Part shown: in pieces, positions 18,324 to 27,311 of the stretch | Numbering within the stretch: the stretch's first letter is position 1 | How the letters are laid out: each line of letters starts with the position of its first letter | NCBI GenBank assembly: GCA_030603365.1 | Contig: JAUVXV010000011.1 | Location: 62,001-126,000, forward strand | Length of the DNA: 64,000 bases | Direction of reading: 5' to 3' | Origin: Candidatus Heimdallarchaeota archaeon | GTDB lineage: Archaea > Asgardarchaeota > Heimdallarchaeia > Heimdallarchaeales > Heimdallarchaeaceae | The notes under the pieces: model-generated | Databases searched by the model: none | What the model was told of the DNA's origin: nothing | The model's input: the letters and a program-made list of their open reading frames with translations, nothing else | Position numbers and translations under genes: made by a program

Positions 18324-19148
18324 TTATTCATTCTCTAATTTCTCGATTAACTCAACTAGAGGAAGGCTATGTGCTGCGATATTTGTCCCGAGATCGTAGT
18401 ATTTTGAACCTTCAACAGCCTCATGAATTCCACTGGTTATTTCAGCAGCATGAGCTTTGTCTTTTTCAGCTGCTACAAAGATGCAATTTCCTTTCACTTT
18501 ACTTAGTTGTTCATCAGTTATTTTGAATTTTCTTTGGATAAGCATGGTTTTCCTGACACGACGGATATTATAACTATCAAAATATCCCCAGTATTTTTTT
18601 GCTTGTTCCTTTTGGCTTCTATCTAGGTAGATATAACGAATAATGAATTTAGCTATTGGTTTGACGAGTAAGTGCCAAACAGGACGGGTATTAATATAAA
18701 CAAATGGCCAGGTATAACCTGGAACTTCAAGTCTAAGAACAGGTCCAATCATATAAATTGATTTGGGTGACATGAGACCCATACTCATGGCTAGCAAAGT
18801 AAAACCTGCTCCATAACTTGAAGCAATCATCAGATAATCTTTCAACTGTAGGAAGTCGATAACTTCAGCTATATCACGAGCAAATCTTTCAGGTGAAAAA
18901 TCAGGCTTTTTACCTAACTGAGCAGTATGCTTTTCTCTAGTTTCAATAACATAAATTCTATAATTCTTCATCATCTCTAGAAGTACTTTATCCCATGCAC
19001 TTGGTAAACTACCAAAACCAGGTAAGAGAACAAGAGTATCTTTTATTTTACCTTCTGGTTCATAGAAATGAACCTTAAGTAAATCTGTCTCAGTATCACC
19101 TACCTGAACATATTGAGAAGTCGCGTATTGCTCAAATTCGGAACTCAT
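18324..19148 (-). CDS. Alpha/beta hydrolase fold protein
   Basis: Protein of 274 residues. An oxyanion-side loop LLPGFGSLPSAWDKV (about 41-55) is followed by a nucleophile elbow IASSYGAGF, in which the second Ser is the likely nucleophile and the usual first Gly of GxSxG is Ala. FVAAEKDKAH supplies a probable acid and AAHSLPLVEL the catalytic His near the end. There is no signal peptide or membrane helix, although a hydrophobic cap (VWHLLVKPIAKFIIRYIYL) might touch a membrane. The substrate is unknown; esterase or lipase-like activity is inferred from the fold. Confidence 0.8.
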   Translation of the reverse strand: MSSEFEQYATSQYVQVGDTETDLLKVHFYEPEGKIKDTLVLLPGFGSLPSAWDKVLLEMMKNYRIYVIETREKHTAQLGKKPDFSPERFARDIAEVIDFLQLKDYLMIASSYGAGFTLLAMSMGLMSPKSIYMIGPVLRLEVPGYTWPFVYINTRPVWHLLVKPIAKFIIRYIYLDRSQKEQAKKYWGYFDSYNIRRVRKTMLIQRKFKITDEQLSKVKGNCIFVAAEKDKAHAAEITSGIHEAVEGSKYYDLGTNIAAHSLPLVELIEKLENE

Positions 19149-19255
19149 ACATTTGTTTTTTATTAGTCTTTTTTAAATTTATACTTATTTTCGAGAAGGG
19201 AAAGGTTATTTATTGTCTTTTGATATGTTCATGAATAGAACAGATCAAGTGAGGA

Positions 19256-20416
19256 TTGCTTGTGTCTTTGAAGAATATTGAACAAACAATACAGTTTTTT
19301 GAAAATAGTAAGAATACAATTCAAGATATATTTGATTCAGGATTTTGCAATTTTTGTGGAGCATGCATACACAGCTGTCCTGTGGATGCGATTGAATATT
19401 TAGATCCTCAAATATTAGTTAAAGAAAACTGCATCCAATGTGGAAGTTGCTTGGAACTATGCTCTCAAAATCAAGAAGTAAGGTATTCCAAACAAATGAT
19501 TAGTATTGAGAAAAATGACCAAATTAAGGATATTCATTCAAAAATTGCCGAAGTTCCTTTAGGTCGTTTCAAAGAAATCTGGAATGGTTTCTCTAGTTCT
19601 AGAAAAACGAGAAATGTAACTATGGTGGGGGGAGTTACAACTAGCCTATTGCATACTGCTTTATCAGAAAATGTAGTTGATGCAGTTCTTATTCCAGAAT
19701 TTACTGAGAAAAAACAAAATCCTAGAGGAAAGTTAATTTCAAATCCAGAAGAATTACTTCAATCAGGAGGAAGCAAATATTTACCTACTCTTTCTCTAGA
19801 TAGACTTGATGAAATTGCGAATAACCAAGATATAGATAGAATAGCAATCACAACATTACCATGTCAAGCATATGTGATTAAGAAAATGTTTCTCGATACT
19901 CAATATGAGAAACTTGTTAAAAAGATTCATCTAGTATTAACATTGTTTTGTGGGAGTGGGATTCCCTATAGAGATGATGTAGAATTCTTTCTGAAAGCCA
20001 AAGGAGTTACAGAAAGTTTATCAGAATTGAAAGTGATTCGAAGAAGAGAAAAAAGGATATGGCGAATTAATCCTCAAGACATTGAAAGATATATCTTTAT
20101 TACAAAGGATGGTAAGGAAGTAAGTATCTCATCTAGTAGAATTCTAAGATGCAAAACTAAATCTAATTGTAGTACAATTTGTCCTGATTATACAGGTTAT
20201 TTTAGTGATGTTTCAATAGGGGCATCTCACATATCTTCAAACATAATTATTGCAAGAACAGAAAAAGGAAGAAAATTAGTTAACTTGGCTATTGAAAAAG
20301 AAATTATCAAAACAAGAAATTTCTCGAAAATTAACAACTTTTTAATTAATTTCATGGGCAAAAATAAAAGGGATCTAAAAAGAAAGTCATATCAAAAATT
20401 TTTCAAAAACAAGTAA
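19256..20416 (+). CDS. Coenzyme F420-reducing hydrogenase beta subunit-like (FrhB/FdhB family)
   Basis: Protein of 386 residues. Two 4Fe-4S motifs at the N-terminus (CNFCGACIHSCP and CIQCGSCLELCSQ, about residues 24-70) precede an FrhB/FdhB domain with GGVTTSLLHTAL, TTLPCQAYVIKKM and LTLFCGSGIPY. Later cysteines (ILRCKTKSNCSTICPDYTG) form the usual third cluster. Family members pass electrons between FAD, ferredoxin and F420 or other partners. No hydrogenase, formate dehydrogenase or F420 gene is nearby, so the partner is unknown. The start is TTG 19256 or GTG 19262; an ATG at 19231 is in another frame. Confidence 0.88.
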   Translation: MLVSLKNIEQTIQFFENSKNTIQDIFDSGFCNFCGACIHSCPVDAIEYLDPQILVKENCIQCGSCLELCSQNQEVRYSKQMISIEKNDQIKDIHSKIAEVPLGRFKEIWNGFSSSRKTRNVTMVGGVTTSLLHTALSENVVDAVLIPEFTEKKQNPRGKLISNPEELLQSGGSKYLPTLSLDRLDEIANNQDIDRIAITTLPCQAYVIKKMFLDTQYEKLVKKIHLVLTLFCGSGIPYRDDVEFFLKAKGVTESLSELKVIRRREKRIWRINPQDIERYIFITKDGKEVSISSSRILRCKTKSNCSTICPDYTGYFSDVSIGASHISSNIIIARTEKGRKLVNLAIEKEIIKTRNFSKINNFLINFMGKNKRDLKRKSYQKFFKNK

Positions 20417-20493
20417 GTTTAATATAACTCAATACATGTGGAATTACTAGTTTGCTAAATAGAAAAGGACTAAAAAGCTACTATTGATTTTTT

Positions 20494-21798
20494 TTAGTCC
20501 TTCTTCAAGTCTTCAGGTTTTACACTTGTTTCAGCTAGAATTTTTTCTTCTACTAGCAAAGCTAATTCAGGCTCTACACTCTTCTTATCGTGAAAAACTA
20601 GCTTAAGAAGTAGCGGTGCCATAATGACTGTCACAAAAACAAGCATGATTGCCATAGTGTAAATGTTTGAATCAAATATACCACGTTGAACACCAATTCC
20701 TGCTATTACAAGTACAATTTCAGCTCTTGGAGACGTTCCTACAGCAATTTTTAATGCAGATTTATTGCCGAAACCCATGATTCTTGAACCTGCAAAAGTC
20801 CCAATACCTTTAGAAAGTATTGCTAGAAGAATAATTAGTACCATAATAAAAGAGATTCCTCCAGAACTAAAATCAAAATTGCTTCCTACTGAAAAGAAGA
20901 ACAACGGAATGAATATCCCTTCTCCGAATTTGATTATGGGTTCTTTGATTTCTCCTATAATTAACTTATTTTGCTGCAGAGATAAGCCCAAAAGAAACGC
21001 CATAACAACTCCAGAGAAATGAAGGGCTTCTGCAAAATAATCAATCAAAACTAATAAACCAAAAACTATTCCTAAGGCAAAATAAGGCGTTTTTGCAGAA
21101 GAGAAAATATTGTAATTGTTTTCAAGAAATTTTAGAATTCTCGGTAAGATGAACATAATAACAATTATAAACAATGCTAAATATCCCAGATCTTTTAATA
21201 GAGTAATAATCCAGTTCCCTTCTTCCGGTGCAAAAAGAGCACCAGAAAGAACTAATACAAGGATTAAGGCAATAAAATCATCAAATACAGCAACAGAAAG
21301 CGTAGTCTGCCCCTCTTTTGACCCTAATTTACCTAAGGAATTTAAAGTTCTAACTGTTACACCTATACTAGTAGCTGTGAAAAGAGTACCGAAGAAAATT
21401 GCAAAAAGAATATCTTTCTTAATTAGGAAATAACCGGTTAATATTCCTCCAATCAATGCAATGGAAACCTCAATAAGTGAAATGAATAAACTATTTTTTC
21501 CAATTTTCCTTAAATCTCCGATGTTTATCTCCAAACCAACAATAAACAATAAAAGAAGAATGCCAATTTGTGAAAATTGCTCTAAAATCTCACCGTCCAT
21601 AAATGTGCTTAATACTTCACTTCCCTTATCGCCAAATAATAGGAATATAGGCCCACCAATGAGAACTCCAGCAAGTAGTTCACCTAGAATGGATGAAAGT
21701 TTTAACCTTTCGAATATTTCTCCTAAAATTCGTGCACTAAGAAGTCCGATTCCAATAAACAACAGTATGCGCAGAACTTGATCACTCATCTTCTCCAC
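20494..21798 (-). CDS. Cation:proton antiporter, CPA2 (Kef/NapA) family
   Basis: Protein of 434 residues with about twelve membrane helices. The start (ARILGEIFERLKLSSILGELLAGVLIGGP) and the GTLFTATSIGVTVRTLNSLG segment are typical, and the paired acidic residues VFDDFIALIL mark the ion site. It lacks the TrkA-N/RCK tail seen in Kef channels; the C-terminus ends soon after the last helix. The first 17 bases overlap the end of the CBS-domain gene, so the two are translated from one message and the CBS protein may be its regulator. It exchanges Na+ or K+ for H+ across the cell membrane. Confidence 0.92.
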   Translation of the reverse strand: MEKMSDQVLRILLFIGIGLLSARILGEIFERLKLSSILGELLAGVLIGGPIFLLFGDKGSEVLSTFMDGEILEQFSQIGILLLLFIVGLEINIGDLRKIGKNSLFISLIEVSIALIGGILTGYFLIKKDILFAIFFGTLFTATSIGVTVRTLNSLGKLGSKEGQTTLSVAVFDDFIALILVLVLSGALFAPEEGNWIITLLKDLGYLALFIIVIMFILPRILKFLENNYNIFSSAKTPYFALGIVFGLLVLIDYFAEALHFSGVVMAFLLGLSLQQNKLIIGEIKEPIIKFGEGIFIPLFFFSVGSNFDFSSGGISFIMVLIILLAILSKGIGTFAGSRIMGFGNKSALKIAVGTSPRAEIVLVIAGIGVQRGIFDSNIYTMAIMLVFVTVIMAPLLLKLVFHDKKSVEPELALLVEEKILAETSVKPEDLKKD

Positions 21799-22300
21799 GC
21801 TCGAGTTCTAAGATGAGCATTTTAGAATCAATACTAGTTTCCTTCCATATGTTTCGTACAGAAAGAATTATATCATTTATTGAGATTAGACCTTCAACAG
21901 GGTCATCTTTTGTCTTAGCTCTTGGCAAGACAGTAGATTCATATTTTGTCATACATTCAGTAACACGGGAGATTTTGTCGTCATCTACGATAATAGGCAA
22001 GTTTTGATTAGCTAAATCTCTAGCTGTAGTACTGGAAAAAGCCTTTGCTTTTGAAAGAACATTAGATATATCTGTATGAAATGTCGAAAATAGTACTACA
22101 AGGTCTTTTGGAGATATTAGTCCATAATATTTGCCTTCCTCATCTACAACTATCAGAGTTTTTGAATCCTGATGGAAAGATTCATCCAGAATAAAAAAAC
22201 AAGCAGTTGTTTCAACAATTGAAGGAACTTTGAGTATTGAAAAGTCTCCAGCTTTCATTTCTTTAATTTTGGAGATGAAAATATCAAATAAGGTTTCCAT
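21782..22300 (-). CDS. CBS domain pair protein
   Basis: Protein of 172 residues made of two CBS motifs. The first runs about 17-80 (KTLIVVDEEGKYYGLISPKDLVVLF), the second about 90-155 (NLPIIVDDDKISRVTECM, VEGLISINDIILSV). CBS pairs bind adenine nucleotides and act as energy sensors. The gene overlaps the start of the antiporter gene by 17 bases, which strongly suggests it controls the antiporter, doing as a separate chain what fused CBS or RCK domains do elsewhere. The physical pairing is inference. Confidence 0.85.
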   Translation of the reverse strand: METLFDIFISKIKEMKAGDFSILKVPSIVETTACFFILDESFHQDSKTLIVVDEEGKYYGLISPKDLVVLFSTFHTDISNVLSKAKAFSSTTARDLANQNLPIIVDDDKISRVTECMTKYESTVLPRAKTKDDPVEGLISINDIILSVRNIWKETSIDSKMLILELERGEDE

Positions 22301-22581
22301 ATAAAAGATTAGTTGGTAAAGAATAAATAAAGCTTACGTAACTTTAATCTAGCGTATAAAAAGATAAATAACTCTAAGTTATAGAACTATGTTTTAGTAG
22401 CAGCAACAGATTTCTCTGCTTTTAATGAGAGTACAGTTGCTTTTGGAGATGATTTGTATTCAGTAGTTATACTATTAGTTTTAGTAATTGTGTTACGAAC
22501 ACTGATACTTTAGAGATTTGTTTCCAGAACTCCAAAAAGTAAACAAAAATAAATAGAATTAGTAGAAAAAAAAGAGAAAAA
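22301..22581. other. Intergenic region with a possible decayed short reading frame
   Basis: About 280 bases. The stretch 22388-22513 reads in one plus frame as a short hydrophobic peptide ending VVILLVLVIVLRTLIL before a stop, but no normal start codon precedes it. It may be chance or a remnant. The promoter for the CBS/antiporter unit (TATA-like runs near 22330-22350) should also lie here. Confidence 0.3.
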
Positions 22582-23001
22582 TTAATCCTCTTCTTTCTTT
22601 ATTAGATAACGATCAGAAAAATGTTGGATGAGTTTTCTTGCTGCTTGATAATCTAGGTTCAGTTTATCCCCCCACATTGATTTAGCTCTTTCTAGTTTTC
22701 CCATCAACAACCCTAATTTCAATCCAGTAACTGTATTTCTAGTGAATAATTCATTTCCTCTGAAGTTGACTACACCATATTCTTGCATGACTTTTCCAAA
22801 TTGTTGGCATATCTGATTATATTCTTCAGTTGTTTCGTCTACAGATTGATCAAAATTCTTTATCTTCTTTATACCTACAAAATCTATCAATGATAGATAA
22901 GGATAGAAACTAATTAACTGGGTTACAAAATCATCTAAATCTAGAAAACTTTCAGCAATTTGATCAGGAATCCACACATTATACTTTGTTTTTTCGCTCA
23001 T
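22582..23001 (-). CDS. Hypothetical protein
   Basis: Protein of 139 residues, soluble by sequence, mixed charge, mostly helical in the second half (GLKLGLLMGKLERAKSMWG, YQAARKLIQHFSDRYL). It is last in a three-gene minus-strand unit with gaps of only 8 and 2 bases, so the three are very likely co-expressed and work together. I recognise no family or motif. Confidence 0.65.
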   Translation of the reverse strand: MSEKTKYNVWIPDQIAESFLDLDDFVTQLISFYPYLSLIDFVGIKKIKNFDQSVDETTEEYNQICQQFGKVMQEYGVVNFRGNELFTRNTVTGLKLGLLMGKLERAKSMWGDKLNLDYQAARKLIQHFSDRYLIKKEED

Positions 23002-23009
23002 ATAAGCAC

Positions 23010-23360
23010 CTACAGTTTATTTAAAGACTCAAGAGCTTTTCCTAGTTCTACAATAGCCAGGTAATCATCTTCATACTCTAGAAGCATTTCAGTTTGGATC
23101 TTTATTTTCTTTTTTGTTTCAATCAGATCATCAGATTTCTGTCGAATTCTATCTTCCAGTAATTTAAAATTAAGCATTGCCAATATTGAATGCCATGATT
23201 CTAGTGTAATCATTTCTGTAGATTCATCTAAGAATTGCTCAATTTTATTGACAATTGTATCTGGATGACTGTCTAGCTTTTTTGCTAATTGAATGACCTT
23301 TCGCTTCTGATTATAATTAAGCTCATATTTCACATATTTTTTCTTCTTTGAAAATACCAT
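23010..23360 (-). CDS. Hypothetical helical protein
   Basis: Protein of 116 residues with a very basic start (VFSKKKKYVKYELNYNQKRK) and a probable coiled coil later (LEDRIRQKSDDLIETKKKIKIQ). It is the middle gene of a tight three-gene unit. The segment KKLDSHPDTIVNKIEQFLDE could be a helix-turn-helix-like unit, but I cannot support that. Function unknown. Confidence 0.65.
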   Translation of the reverse strand: MVFSKKKKYVKYELNYNQKRKVIQLAKKLDSHPDTIVNKIEQFLDESTEMITLESWHSILAMLNFKLLEDRIRQKSDDLIETKKKIKIQTEMLLEYEDDYLAIVELGKALESLNKL

Positions 23361-23362
23361 AG

Positions 23363-23878
23363 TTATCCCTTTTTACCTAACCAATTTTTTTCTATAACAT
23401 AAGTATCAACTGCTGATAGTGTCATAACTTCTATAGTCTTAGCAATCGTCACATCATCATTGAAGTCAGGATCCAAACCTGCTACACCACTTACATGGAC
23501 TATCTTGTAGATTGCGAGAGAAGATCCTTCGTTAAAGTCTATTGTACGCTCTAATATCGCTTCAAATGAGATGACCGAATTAACATAAATAGGAGCATTA
23601 ATCTTCACTCCTTTTTGTAAATTGTTCTTATCTAATTGCTCTTTGGAGTAAGCAGCTATAAGTATAGAATCCTCTCCTCTCCTTAAGAGGTTGAAGCTTA
23701 TTTCATTTGGAGCTGAAACTGAACAAATATCCACTATAAGCTTAGCTTCTTTCAGTGCAAAATAATTTGTTATAACATGGAGATTATGTGCTTCTAAATT
23801 CCCACTAATTCCAAGCATTGGACTTATAGAAACTAAATATCTTGATAGCTCAGGAGATAGTTCAAGTCTATCAAACAT
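23363..23878 (-). CDS. Hypothetical protein
   Basis: Protein of 171 residues, first gene of the three-gene unit. It is beta-rich and soluble (LIVDICSVSAPNEISFNLL, SILIAAYSKEQL, VKINAPIYVNSVISFEAIL). The spacing of strands and the late SSLAIYKIVHVSGV segment recall flavin-reductase-like or DUF447-like split barrels, but no diagnostic motif is present, so this is only a hint. There are no cysteines that would suggest metal binding beyond one (DICSV). Confidence 0.6.
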   Translation of the reverse strand: MFDRLELSPELSRYLVSISPMLGISGNLEAHNLHVITNYFALKEAKLIVDICSVSAPNEISFNLLRRGEDSILIAAYSKEQLDKNNLQKGVKINAPIYVNSVISFEAILERTIDFNEGSSLAIYKIVHVSGVAGLDPDFNDDVTIAKTIEVMTLSAVDTYVIEKNWLGKKG

Positions 23879-23945
23879 AAGTCATAGAGAAAACATCCAT
23901 TTAAGAAAGTTACTCATCGGTTGTTTTCTTTGGTCTTACTTACGA

Positions 23946-24422
23946 ATGAGTTATATGTCTTGTTACGCAATGATATTTATGGAAGAACTTTCTTTTAAGC
24001 AGTTTATTGAAAAATCTTCTAACGTTCTAGAGAAGTATCGTGCAAATATTGCAAGATTAGGTAAACTAAGAGAACAAATGGAAAAGCAGTTTTTCTCTCC
24101 AGCTGAAATGGTTGAACACTTCTATGCAAATAAGAGTGAGTATTTTGCTTGGCAAGAATTTCAAGACTCGATAATAAATTTAGAGGAAGCATATAATGAA
24201 CTTGTGGGGAATATGATGGATGCAAATGGTGATCCTGAAGCTTATCAATATTTCCTTAGAGATAAAAGAATCCCTGTTCTAGTCTATCCTGAAAGTGATT
24301 CAGAAGATTCCGATGAGGACGAATTATTTGATGAAGAAACAGTTGATCGAATAGCTCAAGAAATCGTGGATGAACTTGCGGGTGAAACAGAGAAACAAGA
24401 AGATCAAAAAGCAAAGAAGTAG
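23946..24422 (+). CDS. Hypothetical acidic protein
   Basis: Protein of up to 158 residues; the more likely start is the ATG at 23979 (MEELSFKQF), because the preceding eleven residues look random. The N-terminal two thirds are helical (NVLEKYRANIARLGKLREQMEKQF), and the tail is acidic (SDSEDSDEDELFDEETVDR) then Lys/Glu-rich. It is divergent from the three-gene unit and convergent with the Nudix gene, with one base between stops. No family recognised. Confidence 0.6.
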   Translation: MSYMSCYAMIFMEELSFKQFIEKSSNVLEKYRANIARLGKLREQMEKQFFSPAEMVEHFYANKSEYFAWQEFQDSIINLEEAYNELVGNMMDANGDPEAYQYFLRDKRIPVLVYPESDSEDSDEDELFDEETVDRIAQEIVDELAGETEKQEDQKAKK

Positions 24423-24423
24423 A

Positions 24424-24975
24424 TTATTCTTCTTTCAACAAATTTAGGAAGTTGGATAAAATCTGTTGAGTTAACCCCCATATTTTGTATTTTCCCACTC
24501 GATAATATTTACGAACTCCGCCCTTGTAAAAGCCAGTTTCTAATGTACTGGGCTCTAGTAAATGTGATAAATCAGCTTGAAAATATTCTTGAACTTCAAG
24601 AGGATTGATCTTAATAGTAGGGTTTCCCTTGATAAATCCAACAAAAGGGTACACATAATGATGGCTTGTTGAAATTATAGGTTTAAGTCGTCCTTTTAAT
24701 TCAATAAATTCACTACTTATACCTATTTCTTCTTCTGTTTCCCTTAGAACTGTTTCAGAGAGACTAATATCTGATTCATCATGTCTTCCTCCAGGGAAAG
24801 CGATTTGTCCTTGGTGATGCTTCAGATTTTCTGTTCTTTTTGTAAATAAGATTTTATTATTGCTTTGAAAAATCGGAATTAGAACTGCTGCAAGTTTAAG
24901 ATGAGGTTTATGTGAAACTGGATTTTCTAGAGGCTCTAAAACATTCTCCAATTTACTCAGCAGTTCCATAATCAT
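24424..24975 (-). CDS. Nudix hydrolase, CoA diphosphatase type (NudL-like)
   Basis: Protein of 183 residues. The Nudix box is seen as GGRHDESD followed by SLSETVLRETEEEIGI, and just upstream is the CoA-diphosphatase signature with LFTKRTENLKHHQGQIAFPGG, close to the YeaB/NudL pattern. Such enzymes split CoA or acyl-CoA into phosphopantetheine and 3',5'-ADP with Mg or Mn. Length is normal for the family. It is a single gene; the next gene on this strand ends 66 bases upstream of its start. Confidence 0.9.
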   Translation of the reverse strand: MIMELLSKLENVLEPLENPVSHKPHLKLAAVLIPIFQSNNKILFTKRTENLKHHQGQIAFPGGRHDESDISLSETVLRETEEEIGISSEFIELKGRLKPIISTSHHYVYPFVGFIKGNPTIKINPLEVQEYFQADLSHLLEPSTLETGFYKGGVRKYYRVGKYKIWGLTQQILSNFLNLLKEE

Positions 24976-25040
24976 ACAAAAAACGATTGCTATTTCAATT
25001 CTTCGAAAGTGACTTTTCAGCAGAAAGAAAATTTGAACTC

Positions 25041-25610
25041 CTAATCATTGTTTTCTTCATCTGGATCATATTCTAAAGAAAATGTACTTTCTATCCATCC
25101 ATGCATATCCTTTTCTTCCATTGATTTAGGTCTTGCACCTTCATCTGGATTCTTCTCTCTTTTCTTCTTCATTTTAGGAGAAAGATCTTTCTCAGAGATA
25201 AATTTTCCATTCTCAAATTTTAATTCAAAAACAGTTTCATAAGCAGATGTTCTCTGAAAACCCATATGGATATACATACTATCAATAAAGTCCTTAGCGA
25301 TAATAATTTTACCTGAAAAGTCGAGTTTGAGATTAAGATCCTGATAATGAAGTCTTAGACTCTCCTTTCTTACAACAGGTTTTACAGCGTTTATTTCTAT
25401 TTCTTGCTCATCATTAACTTCCATATCTACAAGAGTTAGATAGTCATTTGTAATTGTAAAGTAAAGAACATAACCCCTCCAACATGCAGTATGTGGTGAG
25501 CGTGGAACTAATCCATAATCTAATGGCGAAAAAAGCTCTCCCTTAGAAATTCCAGAAACAGAATATACTTCACCTTTATAGAGAAATGAATCAGATATTT
25601 GACCAGTCAT
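25041..25610 (-). CDS. Hypothetical protein
   Basis: Protein of 189 residues, soluble and beta-rich. The segment RSPHTACWRGYVLYFTITNDYLTL is shared, as far as I recall, with small uncharacterised bacterial proteins that pair a TACWRGY-like turn with a KLYL strand, but I cannot name a family. The C-terminal 50 residues are charged and probably disordered (KMKKKREKNPDEGARP). It stands 57 bases downstream of the cyclodeaminase gene and could be the last gene of that transcript. Confidence 0.6.
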   Translation of the reverse strand: MTGQISDSFLYKGEVYSVSGISKGELFSPLDYGLVPRSPHTACWRGYVLYFTITNDYLTLVDMEVNDEQEIEINAVKPVVRKESLRLHYQDLNLKLDFSGKIIIAKDFIDSMYIHMGFQRTSAYETVFELKFENGKFISEKDLSPKMKKKREKNPDEGARPKSMEEKDMHGWIESTFSLEYDPDEENND

Positions 25611-25667
25611 TAAAAATAATAAACAATAAAATAATAAAAAAGTGTTGTTAAATTAAAAGAAGAAAAA

Positions 25668-26315
25668 CTAGAATGTGGCTTTGATTTCCTCATCAAGTTT
25701 TTTGACTTTCTCTTCTACACCCTCAATTAAGCCTTCAAGTTCCGCATGCATCTTCTCGGCATATTCTGCATCTTTATTCTTGATCCAACCGAGATTGATT
25801 TCTACATTATGCATAGCACTTTTTAGACCAGTTAAAGCACAAAGAGCACCAACACCGATATCAGAAAGAGCTTGTTTGTTACCTTTGGTTCCCATCTCAA
25901 GATGTAGTTCAATCACTTTTCTACAGTCTTTAACTGTTTCAAGGGGAACTTCAGCAGCAACTTTGTATTCAGCTAAGATTTTTGCTGAACGAGCAGCTTT
26001 TTCTTCTTCAGTGTCTTTTGGCATTCCAAACGCCTTGATTACACCACTAAAGGCATTAGCATCTTTATCAGTAAGTTCGGTTAATTTGATTCGAAGTGCT
26101 TCTGTTTTTTCTAGTTTTGCTTTAAAGAATTCTTCTACATCTTCATAGCCTTGTTTACCAATAGTTAATCGAGCAACCATACTACCAAGGGCAGCTCCCA
26201 TAGCTCCAGCTATACAAGCTGCAGATCCACCACCTGGTGCAGGAGCATCACTAGCTAGTTCATCTAAAAATTCTGTTATTACTTTCTCAATAAGCATTTT
26301 ACTCATCTTGTTCAT
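25668..26315 (-). CDS. Formiminotetrahydrofolate cyclodeaminase / methenyltetrahydrofolate cyclohydrolase
   Basis: Protein of 215 residues (209 if the ATG at 26297 is used). Its start matches the FTCD C-terminal family: a short helix with EFLDELASDAPAPGGGSAAC, then AALGSMVARLTIGKQGY. It converts formimino-THF to methenyl-THF and ammonia, or acts as the methenyl-THF cyclohydrolase. It overlaps the end of the formiminotransferase gene, so the two halves of the animal fusion FTCD are here separate but translationally coupled. Soluble, all-helical. Confidence 0.93.
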   Translation of the reverse strand: MNKMSKMLIEKVITEFLDELASDAPAPGGGSAACIAGAMGAALGSMVARLTIGKQGYEDVEEFFKAKLEKTEALRIKLTELTDKDANAFSGVIKAFGMPKDTEEEKAARSAKILAEYKVAAEVPLETVKDCRKVIELHLEMGTKGNKQALSDIGVGALCALTGLKSAMHNVEINLGWIKNKDAEYAEKMHAELEGLIEGVEEKVKKLDEEIKATF

Positions 26316-27219
26316 CTTCTGTAAAAATTCTTTTTTCTATAATCTGATTTCTGTCAAAATTGTTCAATTGTAAAGAGCTTTCAGCAGCATCAAGGAGTGC
26401 ATCTAAAGGTAGCATACCATAGATTTCTGACTCAGTTACTGCAACTCCGTATCGCTCAGCTTCTCTTTTAACCATATCAAAAACTCTGTGTAAAGGAGTA
26501 CCTGTATAATTAGTCACATTCATCGATACCTGAACTACTCCTCGTTCCTCAATATTCATAGCACCTGCTTGAATATATCTCAAACCACCACCTGAGTGTC
26601 TTATGTTTCGAGCAATTGCTTTGGCAATATCCATGTCGTTAGTATCAAGATAAATGTTGTACGCAATTAAGAAGTTTCTCGCTCCGATATTTATTGCACC
26701 AGCTGTTTCATGGGTTTGTCTTTTACCAAAATCTGGTATATAATCATCGTTTGTAGCTATCTCTTCCTTCAATTGTTCATACTGGAAAGATTTTGTTCTG
26801 TAATTCTGAAGAACTGCTCTATTGGGATTTTCTGTAGCATCACCATACAAATAAACTGGGATTTTCAAATCTTTTGCTATTTTTGCACCAAGTTTCTGTG
26901 CAAGTTTTGCACACTCTTCTAGAGTATAGTCAGAAACAGGTATGAATGGAATAACATCTGTAGAACCAAAACGATTGTGCTCTCCTTCATGTTCATTCAT
27001 ATCTATTAATTCAGTAGCTTTTATACATCCTGCAAAAGCAGCTTTATAGCATTCGTTGGGTTCGCCAATAAATGTAATTACGGCTCGGTTATGATCAGGG
27101 TCCATTCTACTATCTAAGAGAGTAATCTTACCTGCTTTCTTAATAGATTCAAGAATTTGATCAATAACCTCTTGCCTTCTACCTTCTGAAAAGTTAGGAA
27201 CACATTCAACTAAAGGCAT
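26299..27219 (-). CDS. Glutamate formiminotransferase
   Basis: From the ATG at 27219 (MPLVECVPNFSEGR, the usual family start, preceded by AAGGTG nine bases before) the protein has about 306 residues. Conserved signs are LLDSRMDPDHNRAVITF, GEHNRFGSTDVIPFIP and the GARNFLIAYNIYL core. It moves the formimino group from formiminoglutamate, a product of histidine breakdown, to tetrahydrofolate. The cyclodeaminase gene overlaps its end. No hutH or hutU gene is in the window. The TTG 24 bases upstream is less likely because the added residues are outside the family alignment. Confidence 0.94.
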   Translation of the reverse strand: MPLVECVPNFSEGRRQEVIDQILESIKKAGKITLLDSRMDPDHNRAVITFIGEPNECYKAAFAGCIKATELIDMNEHEGEHNRFGSTDVIPFIPVSDYTLEECAKLAQKLGAKIAKDLKIPVYLYGDATENPNRAVLQNYRTKSFQYEQLKEEIATNDDYIPDFGKRQTHETAGAINIGARNFLIAYNIYLDTNDMDIAKAIARNIRHSGGGLRYIQAGAMNIEERGVVQVSMNVTNYTGTPLHRVFDMVKREAERYGVAVTESEIYGMLPLDALLDAAESSLQLNNFDRNQIIEKRIFTEDEQDE

Positions 27220-27311
27220 ATTTTCACCTTGTGTTAGCAACAATAAAATGAATATATATATCTTAGCATGAAGCTTTGAATCATTTAAAAAGAATGAAAA
27301 GAAGGGGTAAG

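Noticed and set aside
22388..22513. Short hydrophobic reading frame ending VVILLVLVIVLRTLIL
   Set aside because: No ATG, GTG or TTG precedes the conserved-looking part in frame. It is reported only as intergenic content.
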